Source of the DNA: CAZFAT01 sp964517075
GTDB lineage: Bacteria > Acidobacteriota > Vicinamibacteria > Vicinamibacterales > SCN-69-37
Assembly: GCA_964517075.1 (NCBI GenBank)
Contig: CAZFAT010000406.1
Span: 1 to 13,463, forward strand
DNA length: 13,463 nt
Direction: 5' to 3'
The notes beneath the pieces were generated by a model. That model was not told where the DNA came from. It made no database searches and saw only the letters and a list, made by a program, of their open reading frames with translations. This document shows positions 6,061 through 12,172 of this stretch, in pieces. A program made the position numbers and the translations under genes. Numbering within the stretch: position 1 is the first letter of the stretch; each line of letters begins with the position of its first letter.

Positions 6061-7842
6061 ATGCGCGTGTTCGGTGGTTCGTTCGTCGCCACAGTGCTCG
6101 CAGGCGTGATCGGTCTGTCCGACCCTTTCGTGCCCGGCGCCCTTCGCGCGCAGGAACCGCGCGTGTCTTTCATTGCCGGCACGGTCGTCGACGCAGTCTC
6201 GAAGGAGCCAATCGCGGGCGTGCGTGTGTCCGCCTGGTGGCGCGGTCTGGTGCCCGACTGGGCCGTGACGACAGGGCTCCTCGGCGAATTCGAGTTCCGC
6301 AGCCCGTCACCGGGTCCGTATCGCCTGCTCGCCGCGCATCCGCTGTATCTCCCAGAATCGGGCAGACCGACGGATCCTGTGCAACTGGTCACGCTCACGC
6401 CCGATGCGCCGGTGACCGGCCTCGTCCTCAGTCTCGCTCGCCGACCCATTGTGTCCGGCACGGTGAGGGATGCGGCGGGGGAGCCCGTGGTCGATGTCGA
6501 AGTCGGCGCGTTCCGGCGTGTGACCGGTCCGACGATCCTCGATCCAGAACCCATCGTCAGAACGGACGATCGGGGCGCGTATCGACTCGTGCTGTCATCG
6601 CCGGCCACGGACTACCTGATCCGCGTGCGCGGCGACAGCGCCCGGCCGCCGAAGCCGGCCGGTCCGCCCGAACCGCAGCCGAACGCCGTGCTGAGGTTTC
6701 CCACGCTGTTCTACCCGGCCTCCCCGCTGCCCTCCGGCGCTCACCCCGTGAACGTGGCGCTGAACGACGAGAGGACCGGGATCGACTTCGCGCTGACGCA
6801 CCTGCGGGGCGTCAAGGTCGCGGGAACCATCGCCGGTGTTGACAGGGTTCCGTACGGTCTGCTGCCGGTGTCGCTCCTGGCGCTCGATGGCGGTGCGGTG
6901 CAGTGGGAACTCCCGGTCGCCTCGATTCGTGTCGGGACCGACGGACGTTTCTCGTTCGCCAACGTCCCTCCCGGCACCTACGTCCTCTGGGCTGCGGCCT
7001 TCCCCCGGCATCCGGATCGCGCCACGCCCACCATCCGCACGCCCAGCGCGCCGTCGTCGTCGGGGGTCGTTCGCATTGTTGGCGGTGGAGGCGAGGTCGC
7101 CGGACCACCTCCGGAGGGTGACACGCTGTGGATCAAGGCGCCGATCGTCGTGGAGGCCAGGGACGTCGAGCTGACCCTGGGACTCAATCGAGGCGCCAGA
7201 CTCAGCGGGCGAATAGTCTTCGAGGGCACGTCGGCCCAGCCGGCCGCCAGCGAGCTCGAACGCACTGCGGTGCACATCTTCGCCGTTGACGGCGCTGAGC
7301 TCGGTGCCGTCCCGATCGGCGGTCTGGGCCCTGACGGTCGCTTCAGGACGGTGGGTCTCCCTCCGGGCGCGTACGAGCTCCATTTGTCCGGTCGGCGCGG
7401 TTTCTCCGGGTGGCAGGTGCGTTCGCTCACGACGAACGGGAGAGACGTGACCGACCGAGCCGTTCAGGTCGGCTCCGACGACATCGGCGATGTCGTCTGG
7501 ACGTACACCGATCGACGCACGCGCGTATCGGGCCAGCTTCGCGACAGGGACGGCCGCGACGTCGCGGCCGGGCAGATCGCGGTCTTTCCGACGGACCGAT
7601 CGCTGTGGGTGTCAGGCATGCTGCGACAACCCGCACTCGTGGCGGACTCGGGGCGCGGGGGCGAGTTCGACGTCACGGTGCGTGGGGCGGGCGAATACTT
7701 CGTCACGAGCGTGCCCGCCACGCTCAAGGATCGCGTCCAGGATCCCGTGGTGCTCGATCAGCTGAGCCGGTCGGCGATCATCGTGCACGTGGGCGAGGGC
7801 GAGCGCGCCACGATCACCGTCAGCGTGGCCGTGGAGAGGTAG
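6061..7842 (+). CDS. Exported carboxypeptidase-regulatory-like repeat protein
   Basis: This 593-aa secreted or surface protein has a signal peptide at residues 1-30 (hydrophobic stretch FVATVLAGVIGL, cleavage probably after LRA). It is followed by repeated beta-sandwich units of the CarboxypepD_reg/Big type. Clear repeat starts are IAGTVVDAVSKEPIAGVRVSAW (about 37), VSGTVRDAAGEPVVDVEVGAF (about 132) and VSGQLRDRDGRDVAAGQIAVF (about 490), each with downstream F-x-P-G-x-Y type turns such as PPGTYVLWA and PPGAYELHL. No catalytic domain, TonB plug or sortase signal is visible. The ATG at 6061 was chosen for AGGAG at 6050-6054; an upstream in-frame GTG at 6034 would bury the signal peptide. Such proteins are abundant in Acidobacteriota; the role is unknown, with carbohydrate or surface binding only a guess. 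A diverged copy of its last ~23 codons lies at 8527-8594. Confidence 0.85.
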   Translation: MRVFGGSFVATVLAGVIGLSDPFVPGALRAQEPRVSFIAGTVVDAVSKEPIAGVRVSAWWRGLVPDWAVTTGLLGEFEFRSPSPGPYRLLAAHPLYLPESGRPTDPVQLVTLTPDAPVTGLVLSLARRPIVSGTVRDAAGEPVVDVEVGAFRRVTGPTILDPEPIVRTDDRGAYRLVLSSPATDYLIRVRGDSARPPKPAGPPEPQPNAVLRFPTLFYPASPLPSGAHPVNVALNDERTGIDFALTHLRGVKVAGTIAGVDRVPYGLLPVSLLALDGGAVQWELPVASIRVGTDGRFSFANVPPGTYVLWAAAFPRHPDRATPTIRTPSAPSSSGVVRIVGGGGEVAGPPPEGDTLWIKAPIVVEARDVELTLGLNRGARLSGRIVFEGTSAQPAASELERTAVHIFAVDGAELGAVPIGGLGPDGRFRTVGLPPGAYELHLSGRRGFSGWQVRSLTTNGRDVTDRAVQVGSDDIGDVVWTYTDRRTRVSGQLRDRDGRDVAAGQIAVFPTDRSLWVSGMLRQPALVADSGRGGEFDVTVRGAGEYFVTSVPATLKDRVQDPVVLDQLSRSAIIVHVGEGERATITVSVAVER

Positions 7843-7910
7843 CCGCACGTCGCGTCGCACCTGCCCCTCCGCCTCGACCGCGATGGTCCTGTCCGGGGGG
7901 GGCACGCTCC

Positions 7911-8438
7911 TCACCTCTCGGCGACCCTGAACCGGTTCCGGGCCACCTCCCATGCGTGGCCGATGAAGGACACGAGGTCTTCGTAGGGGTTGAACTCGTC
8001 CATGTCGATGAAGACCGCGCCAGTGGTCGTCGAGACCACGATCTGCATGCTCCCTTTCCCGAGGGCGCCCCGGAAGGACCGGTAGTCGATCCGGGCCGGG
8101 CCCACGTCCTTGTGACGGTTGTGGAGCCAGCCTTTCCTGAAGATGCCCGTGCCGCCGTTGTCCACGTGGCCATCCAGGAACGCAATCAGGGCGCGAAGGT
8201 CCGGCGTGTGGGCGTTAAACCCGCGCGCGCGAAAGGTGAAGTTCGTCAGGAACGGCAGTACGCCAAACGCCTCGATGGCGGCCCGCCATTGGGTCTGCTC
8301 CCGCTCCGAAACGATCCGGCCGACCGCCGGGGGCCGCGGCGCGTCGAGGGGCGCCTGGGCTTCGACATGCGTCGCCGCCGCCGCGAGTGTCTGGCCGAAC
8401 AGGAGCATCACAAGTGCCATCCGGGTCCGCTTCGCCAT
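7911..8438 (-). CDS. Exported protein of unknown function (175 aa)
   Basis: I do not recognise the family. The N-terminus MAKRTRMALVMLLFGQTLAAAATHVEAQ is a good signal peptide with cleavage likely after VEA, so the mature protein of about 145 residues should be periplasmic or secreted. The mature part has a conserved-looking core: WRAAIEAFGVLPFLTNFTFRARGFN, DGHVDNGGTGIFRKGWLHNRH, and VVSTTTGAVFIDMDEFNPYEDLVSFIGHAWEV. It contains no cysteine. The ATG at 8438 was chosen for GGAGG (8448-8444) 5 nt upstream, in preference to the ATG at 8450. The gene runs against the repeat-protein gene (68 bp gap, containing an 8-G run at 7895-7902). It is bracketed by the 3' end of that gene and the diverged copy of that 3' end at 8527, which suggests it sits inside an old duplication or insertion. 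Confidence 0.75.
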   Translation of the reverse strand: MAKRTRMALVMLLFGQTLAAAATHVEAQAPLDAPRPPAVGRIVSEREQTQWRAAIEAFGVLPFLTNFTFRARGFNAHTPDLRALIAFLDGHVDNGGTGIFRKGWLHNRHKDVGPARIDYRSFRGALGKGSMQIVVSTTTGAVFIDMDEFNPYEDLVSFIGHAWEVARNRFRVAER

Positions 8439-8526
8439 GTCGTCCTCCACCCATGGATGCGTCGGAATCCCTCGCGCCGGCTCAGCGCGCGCTCGAGGTC
8501 CGGTGAGATCAAGGCGAGATCCCTAA

Positions 8527-8594
8527 CGGCGACCATCGTTCGCCTGGGCGAAGGGGAGCACGCCACGGTCACCGTCAGCGTGCGTCCGGAGAGA
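8527..8594 (+). pseudogene. Remnant: duplicated 3' end of a carboxypeptidase-regulatory-like gene
   Basis: These 68 bp align without gaps to 7772-7839, the last codons of the intact repeat-protein gene. By my count 54 of 68 bases are identical (about 79 percent). The encoded peptides match too: TATIVRLGEGEHATVTVSV against SAIIVHVGEGERATITVSV. Nothing else of the gene is present upstream, where the 5' region of the minus-strand gene begins. The fragment is therefore best explained as the surviving tail of a deleted or rearranged paralogue. Its frame happens to be continuous with the DUF3943 frame that follows. Confidence 0.6.
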
Positions 8595-9578
8595 TTGGCG
8601 CCGTCTTCGGCGCCCCGTAGAACTCGAGGTCGTCCGCCACGACGACTGCTGACCGGGGGCGATGTTCAGATCGATGTAGGGCTCGGGACAGACCGTCGTG
8701 CGCGGTCGTGGGGCGCCAACTTGAAGCACGGGTTCGAGTGGGACGTGAACCCATGGCTGGTCAATCAGATCGGTCACCCCTACCAGGGCAGCAACTACTA
8801 CACCTCGGGCCGTGCGCACGGCCTGTCGTTCTGGGAGGCCAGCGCGGTGGCGGCGTTCGGCAGCGCGACCTGGGAGTTCTTCGCGGAGAACAATCGCGCG
8901 TCGCTGAACGACCTGATGAACACCACGCTGGGTGGCATCACCCTCGGCGAGGTCATGCACCGCACCACGTGGCTCGTGCGCGATCCCACCCGCACGGGCG
9001 GCGCGCGCCGCCGCGGGGAGCTGATCGCCGCCGCCATCGATCCGCTGAGCGGACTCGCGCGCGCACTGTCTGGCGACATGACCCGCGTGTCCGAACGTCC
9101 CTCATCCCTGGTGCCCTCGGGCATCGCCATGCGCGCCGCCGCCGGCGTGCTGTGGCAGGGCGATACCTTCCGGACCGCGCGCGCCGCGGCCAGGCCTTTC
9201 ATCGACGTGGACCTCCTCTACGGCGATGTGCGCACCGGCCGCAGCCGGACCCCGTTCAACGACTTCGCGCTCCAGTTGTCTGCCGGTGGAGGCAGCCACC
9301 GGCACGCGGACGTCGAGGTCGAGTCGCTGAAGCACGTGGTTCGAGCGCGCGCCGTCCACGACGTTGACCTGGTAATCGCCCCGCCGTTCACGACCAATGC
9401 GCTGGGACTGACCTACGGCACGGGCTGGATCGCCGGATGGAACCGGCGCCACGCTCTCCAGATCCACGCGACGCATCACGTCGCCGCCATCGGCGAACTG
9501 ACGACAACCTCCGGCGAGAGCATCAAGAACGTCGTGGCCAATTACTGGACGATTGGCGCCGCCGTGGTCCTCCGATAG
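8580..9578 (+). CDS. DUF3943 protein lacking its normal N-terminus (probable gene remnant)
   Basis: From 8709 the frame matches the DUF3943 pattern well: WGANLKHGFEWDVNPWLVNQ, IGHPYQGSNYY, GLSFWEASAVAAFGSATWEF, LNDLMNTTLGGITLGEVMHR, with a C-terminal beta-rich part ending WTIGAAVVLR. Full-length relatives carry a signal peptide and roughly a hundred further residues before this point and are thought to be envelope proteins. Here there is no signal peptide, no Shine-Dalgarno sequence and no ATG before the domain. The GTG at 8580 is only the first usable start codon within the region and lies inside the remnant described above. The frame is open without a stop to 9578, so decay is recent, or a fusion product is tolerated. 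The last 37 bp overlap the convergent gene at 9542. Family assignment is secure; the start is not. Confidence 0.65.
   Translation: MRPERLAPSSAPRRTRGRPPRRLLTGGDVQIDVGLGTDRRARSWGANLKHGFEWDVNPWLVNQIGHPYQGSNYYTSGRAHGLSFWEASAVAAFGSATWEFFAENNRASLNDLMNTTLGGITLGEVMHRTTWLVRDPTRTGGARRRGELIAAAIDPLSGLARALSGDMTRVSERPSSLVPSGIAMRAAAGVLWQGDTFRTARAAARPFIDVDLLYGDVRTGRSRTPFNDFALQLSAGGGSHRHADVEVESLKHVVRARAVHDVDLVIAPPFTTNALGLTYGTGWIAGWNRRHALQIHATHHVAAIGELTTTSGESIKNVVANYWTIGAAVVLR
8597..8614 (+). terminator. Strong hairpin after the repeat-gene remnant, possible relic terminator
   Basis: GGCGCCG (8597-8603) and CGGCGCC (8608-8614) form a perfect 7-bp stem with a TCTT loop. The hairpin sits 2 nt after the region that matches the repeat-protein 3' end, where a terminator for the lost paralogue would be expected. 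No T-tract follows, so function is uncertain. Confidence 0.35.
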
Positions 9579-10546
9579 GCCACCGGTCCGACCGCGGTTC
9601 GCGGCTCGTCGGGCAGGCAGGCCGGATTCACATACAGCCCGGCGTCGGGCAGGGCCGACAGAAACCGGCAGTCGAACACGGGGCAGCGCAGGGCGAGGCG
9701 GTCGAGCGCCGGCCGGACGTCCTTCCAGAGCGCCGGCTGCATGGCGGAACAGTTGATCGCCTCATCCCACGCGTCGTTCACGTAGGCTGCCCAGGTGAAC
9801 GGGCGCTGCTGAACGAAGCGACCCGCCCGCGCGTCGAAGCGGATGTAGGCGTCAGCGTCGTCGATCGACAGCAGGTCACGCCAGAACCCGAGGCCACCGT
9901 AACTGGCCGCCAGATCCGCGTAGGCGAGCACGCCGGTCAGCGCCCGCCCCTTCAGGCCGTACTCGGTCATGCGCCACCGGCGACCGGGCCGTCCGAGTTC
10001 GCGCGTCATGATCGCGGCGACGTCGGCGCCCGATCGTTCGGCGCGCCAGTGTGCCAGGCCCTCGCGCAGGAAGTGGTTGATCTTGTCGATGCCGACCACG
10101 TGTCCGGCCACGCGGATCGAATCCGCCAGCCAGATGACCCGGCCGGTGAAGGGGAGCAGCCAGGGCCGATGGTAGGGCCGCGCGCCGTAAATCGAGTCCC
10201 GGAACGCGAGGTGACAGCGGTCGACGTCCGGGTGTCTGGCCACGTCTCTCGCGACGATCGCGTGAGGAATCCCGGTCAGCGGATGACGGTCGTTGGCGCC
10301 CACCACGGCCTGCAGGTGCCGGCCGAGGCAGGCCGCATCGCAGGGCGCGCCGCCCGGCCGGTTGGCGCGCGCGAGCGCGTCCTCGATCCGGTCTCTCATC
10401 AGCCGATCCATGACCGGCAGCGCGTCCATCAACACGCGAGTGCGGCAGGTGAAGTTGTCCGTCTCGTCAGCGTGGACGGGCGCGGACGCCATGAGCCCGA
10501 CGCTGACGAGGCCAATCGTGAAGACGGCGCGAGCGCCGGGTGCCAT
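9542..10546 (-). CDS. Exported cysteine-containing protein of unknown function (334 aa)
   Basis: I do not recognise the family. The signal peptide MAPGARAVFTIGLVSVGLMASAPVHA, cleaved before DETDNF, indicates export. Cysteines are scattered through the mature part (TCRTRVL, PCDAACLGRH, DRCHLAF, INCSAM, RCPVFDC, PACLPDE), compatible with disulfides. A notable segment is GIDKINHFLREGLAHW, with Asp154-Lys-Ile-Asn-His-Phe159. It resembles the D-K-x-x-H-F motifs of some envelope proteins such as DUF2279, but the rest does not allow assignment. The start at 10546 is supported by AGGAG (10557-10553) 6 nt upstream. The gene ends inside the DUF3943 frame, with a 37-bp tail-to-tail overlap. It lies 116 bp downstream of the uracil-DNA glycosylase gene on the same strand, with the octamer array in between. 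Confidence 0.75.
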   Translation of the reverse strand: MAPGARAVFTIGLVSVGLMASAPVHADETDNFTCRTRVLMDALPVMDRLMRDRIEDALARANRPGGAPCDAACLGRHLQAVVGANDRHPLTGIPHAIVARDVARHPDVDRCHLAFRDSIYGARPYHRPWLLPFTGRVIWLADSIRVAGHVVGIDKINHFLREGLAHWRAERSGADVAAIMTRELGRPGRRWRMTEYGLKGRALTGVLAYADLAASYGGLGFWRDLLSIDDADAYIRFDARAGRFVQQRPFTWAAYVNDAWDEAINCSAMQPALWKDVRPALDRLALRCPVFDCRFLSALPDAGLYVNPACLPDEPRTAVGPVAYRRTTAAPIVQ

Positions 10547-10598
10547 GACACGCTCCTGTCCGGGAATGCGTCGAATCTGCCGGGACCGGCTCAGGTCG

Positions 10599-10662
10599 AA
10601 CCCTCGTACCCTCGCACCTTCGACCCTTCGTACCTTCGAATCCTCGAACCCTCGTAGGTTCG
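10599..10662. repeat. Octanucleotide array, eight degenerate copies of NACCYTCG
   Basis: The plus strand divides without gaps into AACCCTCG, TACCCTCG, CACCTTCG, ACCCTTCG, TACCTTCG, AATCCTCG, AACCCTCG and TAGGTTCG. All end in TCG and keep a strict 8-bp period. The array ends at 10662, the base immediately next to the glycosylase stop codon (TGA at 10665-10663). A related but less regular array lies at 12037-12090. There are no spacers of CRISPR type. Confidence 0.85.
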
Positions 10663-11178
10663 TCAGCGCGAAGCGTTGTACGTTTCGAGCGCCTCGTACC
10701 ACGTGAGCTTGTCCTGAAATCCGGGAAAGGCGGCGTTGAGGCCGCTCGGGTTGGGCAGGACGAACACGCGAGCGCCGGCCACGCCGTGCGGTTTCGCACC
10801 AGGGCCCGGCGTGGCGTCGTGTCCGAAACACTGCTGATAGATCGATACGCCCACGAACGCCACGACGGACGGCCGGAGCCGCGCGATCTTTCGGCGAAGA
10901 CGCCGGCAACCGGCGCGGATCTCCTCCGTCGTGAGCTCGTTCGCCGTTCGCGTCGCGCGCGGGCAGAGGTTCGTCAGCGCGAGTCCCCACGTGGGAAGGC
11001 GTCGGTCGTCCGTGTGGCCGATGGGCTCCGGCACCAGCGCCGCGGCATACAGCAGGCGCCAGAAGGGATTGCCCGGCCCGGCAAAGTGGTGTCCGACGCG
11101 GGCCGATGGCAGGCTCGGATTGATCCCGACGAACAGGATGCGCGGTCGGTCGCACAGGATGTCCTCGAGCGGCGGCAC
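10663..11178 (-). CDS. mug: Mismatch-specific uracil/thymine-DNA glycosylase, Mug/TDG family
   Basis: This 171-aa cytoplasmic enzyme belongs to the family that removes uracil, ethenocytosine and similar bases from G-mismatched pairs by cleaving the N-glycosidic bond, starting base-excision repair. The catalytic-site motif GINPSLPSARVGHHFAGPGN is at about residues 18-37, with the Asn of GINP as the expected catalytic position. FWRLLYAA follows, and the wedge/intercalation motif PNPSGLNAAF is at about 141-150. The length fits the family (about 168 in E. coli). The start is GTG at 11178: an in-frame stop lies just upstream and the conserved core begins soon after. It is 48 bp downstream of the BACON lipoprotein gene on the same strand, so cotranscription is possible. 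The stop codon directly abuts the octamer array. Confidence 0.92.
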   Translation of the reverse strand: MPPLEDILCDRPRILFVGINPSLPSARVGHHFAGPGNPFWRLLYAAALVPEPIGHTDDRRLPTWGLALTNLCPRATRTANELTTEEIRAGCRRLRRKIARLRPSVVAFVGVSIYQQCFGHDATPGPGAKPHGVAGARVFVLPNPSGLNAAFPGFQDKLTWYEALETYNASR

Positions 11179-11226
11179 GCGGCATCATGAGCAGCGCGCG
11201 TCGCGCCGGTCAATCCGGCGGCTGGG

Positions 11227-11889
11227 TCAGGGCGCTCCAGCCTGCGTGATCGCCACGCTCTGGTCCCGCACCGTGAGCGTGCCCGTGCGCGTGACGCCGC
11301 TGGTGTTCGGGGCGACGGTGAAGGACACGCGGTCATCCCCCTGGCGAGGCATCGGCGTGAGGATGGCGATCCACGCGACCCCGGCCACGGCGCTCCACCG
11401 GCAGGCGTTCTGAAGCGGTCCACCGCACGACGTGGGCTCGCTTTGCTGCAGCACGTCGAACGTGTGCGTGCCGCCCGAGCTCTCCACGTCGACTGTCGCC
11501 TGGCTCACCCAGTAGCGGCAGCCGGCCTGTGAGACCTGCACTGCCGCGACGGGCCCGGCGAGCACGTCCCGAATCGTCACCCCCGCCGTTCGCGGGGCGT
11601 CCCAGTTCTCGGCGACGCCAAAGCGCATGGTGTTCGAGCCGCTCCCCGACGAGCCCGCAGTCAGCGCAATCCACGGCGCGGTCGGAGCCGCCGTCCAGGA
11701 GCAACCGGGAGCGGTCGACAGCGTCACTGCCATCTCGATCGCCGGCATGCAGGTCGCGACGGCGGCGGGCGCCGCGACGTACTGACAGGAGACGGATGGC
11801 GGCCCGACCGGCGTCTCACATCCGGCCAGTGCGGCTCCAAGCAGGATCGCGAACCCACAGCCGACAACCGGTCGCAGCGCGTTCGCCAC
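11227..11889 (-). CDS. Lipoprotein with two BACON-type domains
   Basis: This 220-aa envelope lipoprotein has hydrophobic residues 8-22 followed by the lipobox L21-A22-G23-C24, predicting signal peptidase II cleavage and lipidation at Cys24. Two BACON-like beta-sandwich repeats follow. The first (about 52-123) runs from CSWTAAPTAPWIALTAG to AAVQVSQAGC. The second (about 129-219) has CRWSAVAGVAWIAILTPMP, then TSGVTRTGTLTVRDQSVAITQAG. BACON domains are associated with carbohydrate or mucin binding in Bacteroidota, but ligand and role here are unknown. The start is GTG at 11889, supported by GAGG (11899-11896) 6 nt upstream. The gene is divergent from ppk1, with 283 bp between the starts. Confidence 0.85.
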   Translation of the reverse strand: MANALRPVVGCGFAILLGAALAGCETPVGPPSVSCQYVAAPAAVATCMPAIEMAVTLSTAPGCSWTAAPTAPWIALTAGSSGSGSNTMRFGVAENWDAPRTAGVTIRDVLAGPVAAVQVSQAGCRYWVSQATVDVESSGGTHTFDVLQQSEPTSCGGPLQNACRWSAVAGVAWIAILTPMPRQGDDRVSFTVAPNTSGVTRTGTLTVRDQSVAITQAGAP

Positions 11890-12036
11890 CCCTTACCTCG
11901 CCGCGAGCGATCGGAAGCAACATGCTGGCCAGTCGGGGGGTCGCCCGCAGGGGCGCGACGACTCGGGACGCTCAGTTGGCAGTGGGGGTGCGTCCGCGAA
12001 ATGCCGCGATAGCCGCAGGAGTCCGCTCGAACTTGC

Positions 12037-12090
12037 GCACCCTCTCACCCTGCCACCTTGGCACCTCGCACCCCGGCACCTCGCACCCTC
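12037..12090. repeat. Second C-rich octamer/heptamer array (CACCYTSG-like)
   Basis: The plus strand divides into GCACCCTC, TCACCCTG, CCACCTTG, GCACCTCG, CACCCCG, GCACCTCG and CACCCTC: five octamers and two heptamers around a CACCYTSG-like core. It lies in the divergent gap between the BACON lipoprotein gene and ppk1 and shares its core (CACCTTnG) with the array at 10599-10662. The remainder of this gap (11890-12036 and 12091-12172) shows no gene, and I could not choose promoter hexamers there. Confidence 0.65.
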
Positions 12091-12172
12091 AGCCCGATCG
12101 CCCGCTGGCCGCTTCGGAGCGAGGCGAGCCGCGCTGGCCCCGCCGTTGCACTGACTCTGCACCGGCGGGGAG

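Noticed and set aside
7895..7902. Run of eight G as a phase-variation tract.
   Set aside because: It lies in the short gap between two convergent genes, in neither reading frame nor an evident promoter; probably a neutral homopolymer or an error-prone base call.
7410..8520. Long plus-strand open frame running into the DUF3943 region, suggesting a 722-aa protein.
   Set aside because: Up to about 8520 it overlaps the repeat-protein gene in another frame and then lies opposite the exported minus-strand gene, with an Arg/Gly-rich nonsense composition. Only the part from about 8527 resembles real protein.
11204..11220. Hairpin CGCCGG-TCAAT-CCGGCG between the BACON lipoprotein and glycosylase genes as a terminator.
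   Set aside because: The stem is only 6 bp, there is no T-tract on the minus strand, and such stems are frequent at this G+C content.
10599..12090. The two octamer arrays as CRISPR.
   Set aside because: Units are 7-8 bp with no unique spacers and no cas genes nearby.
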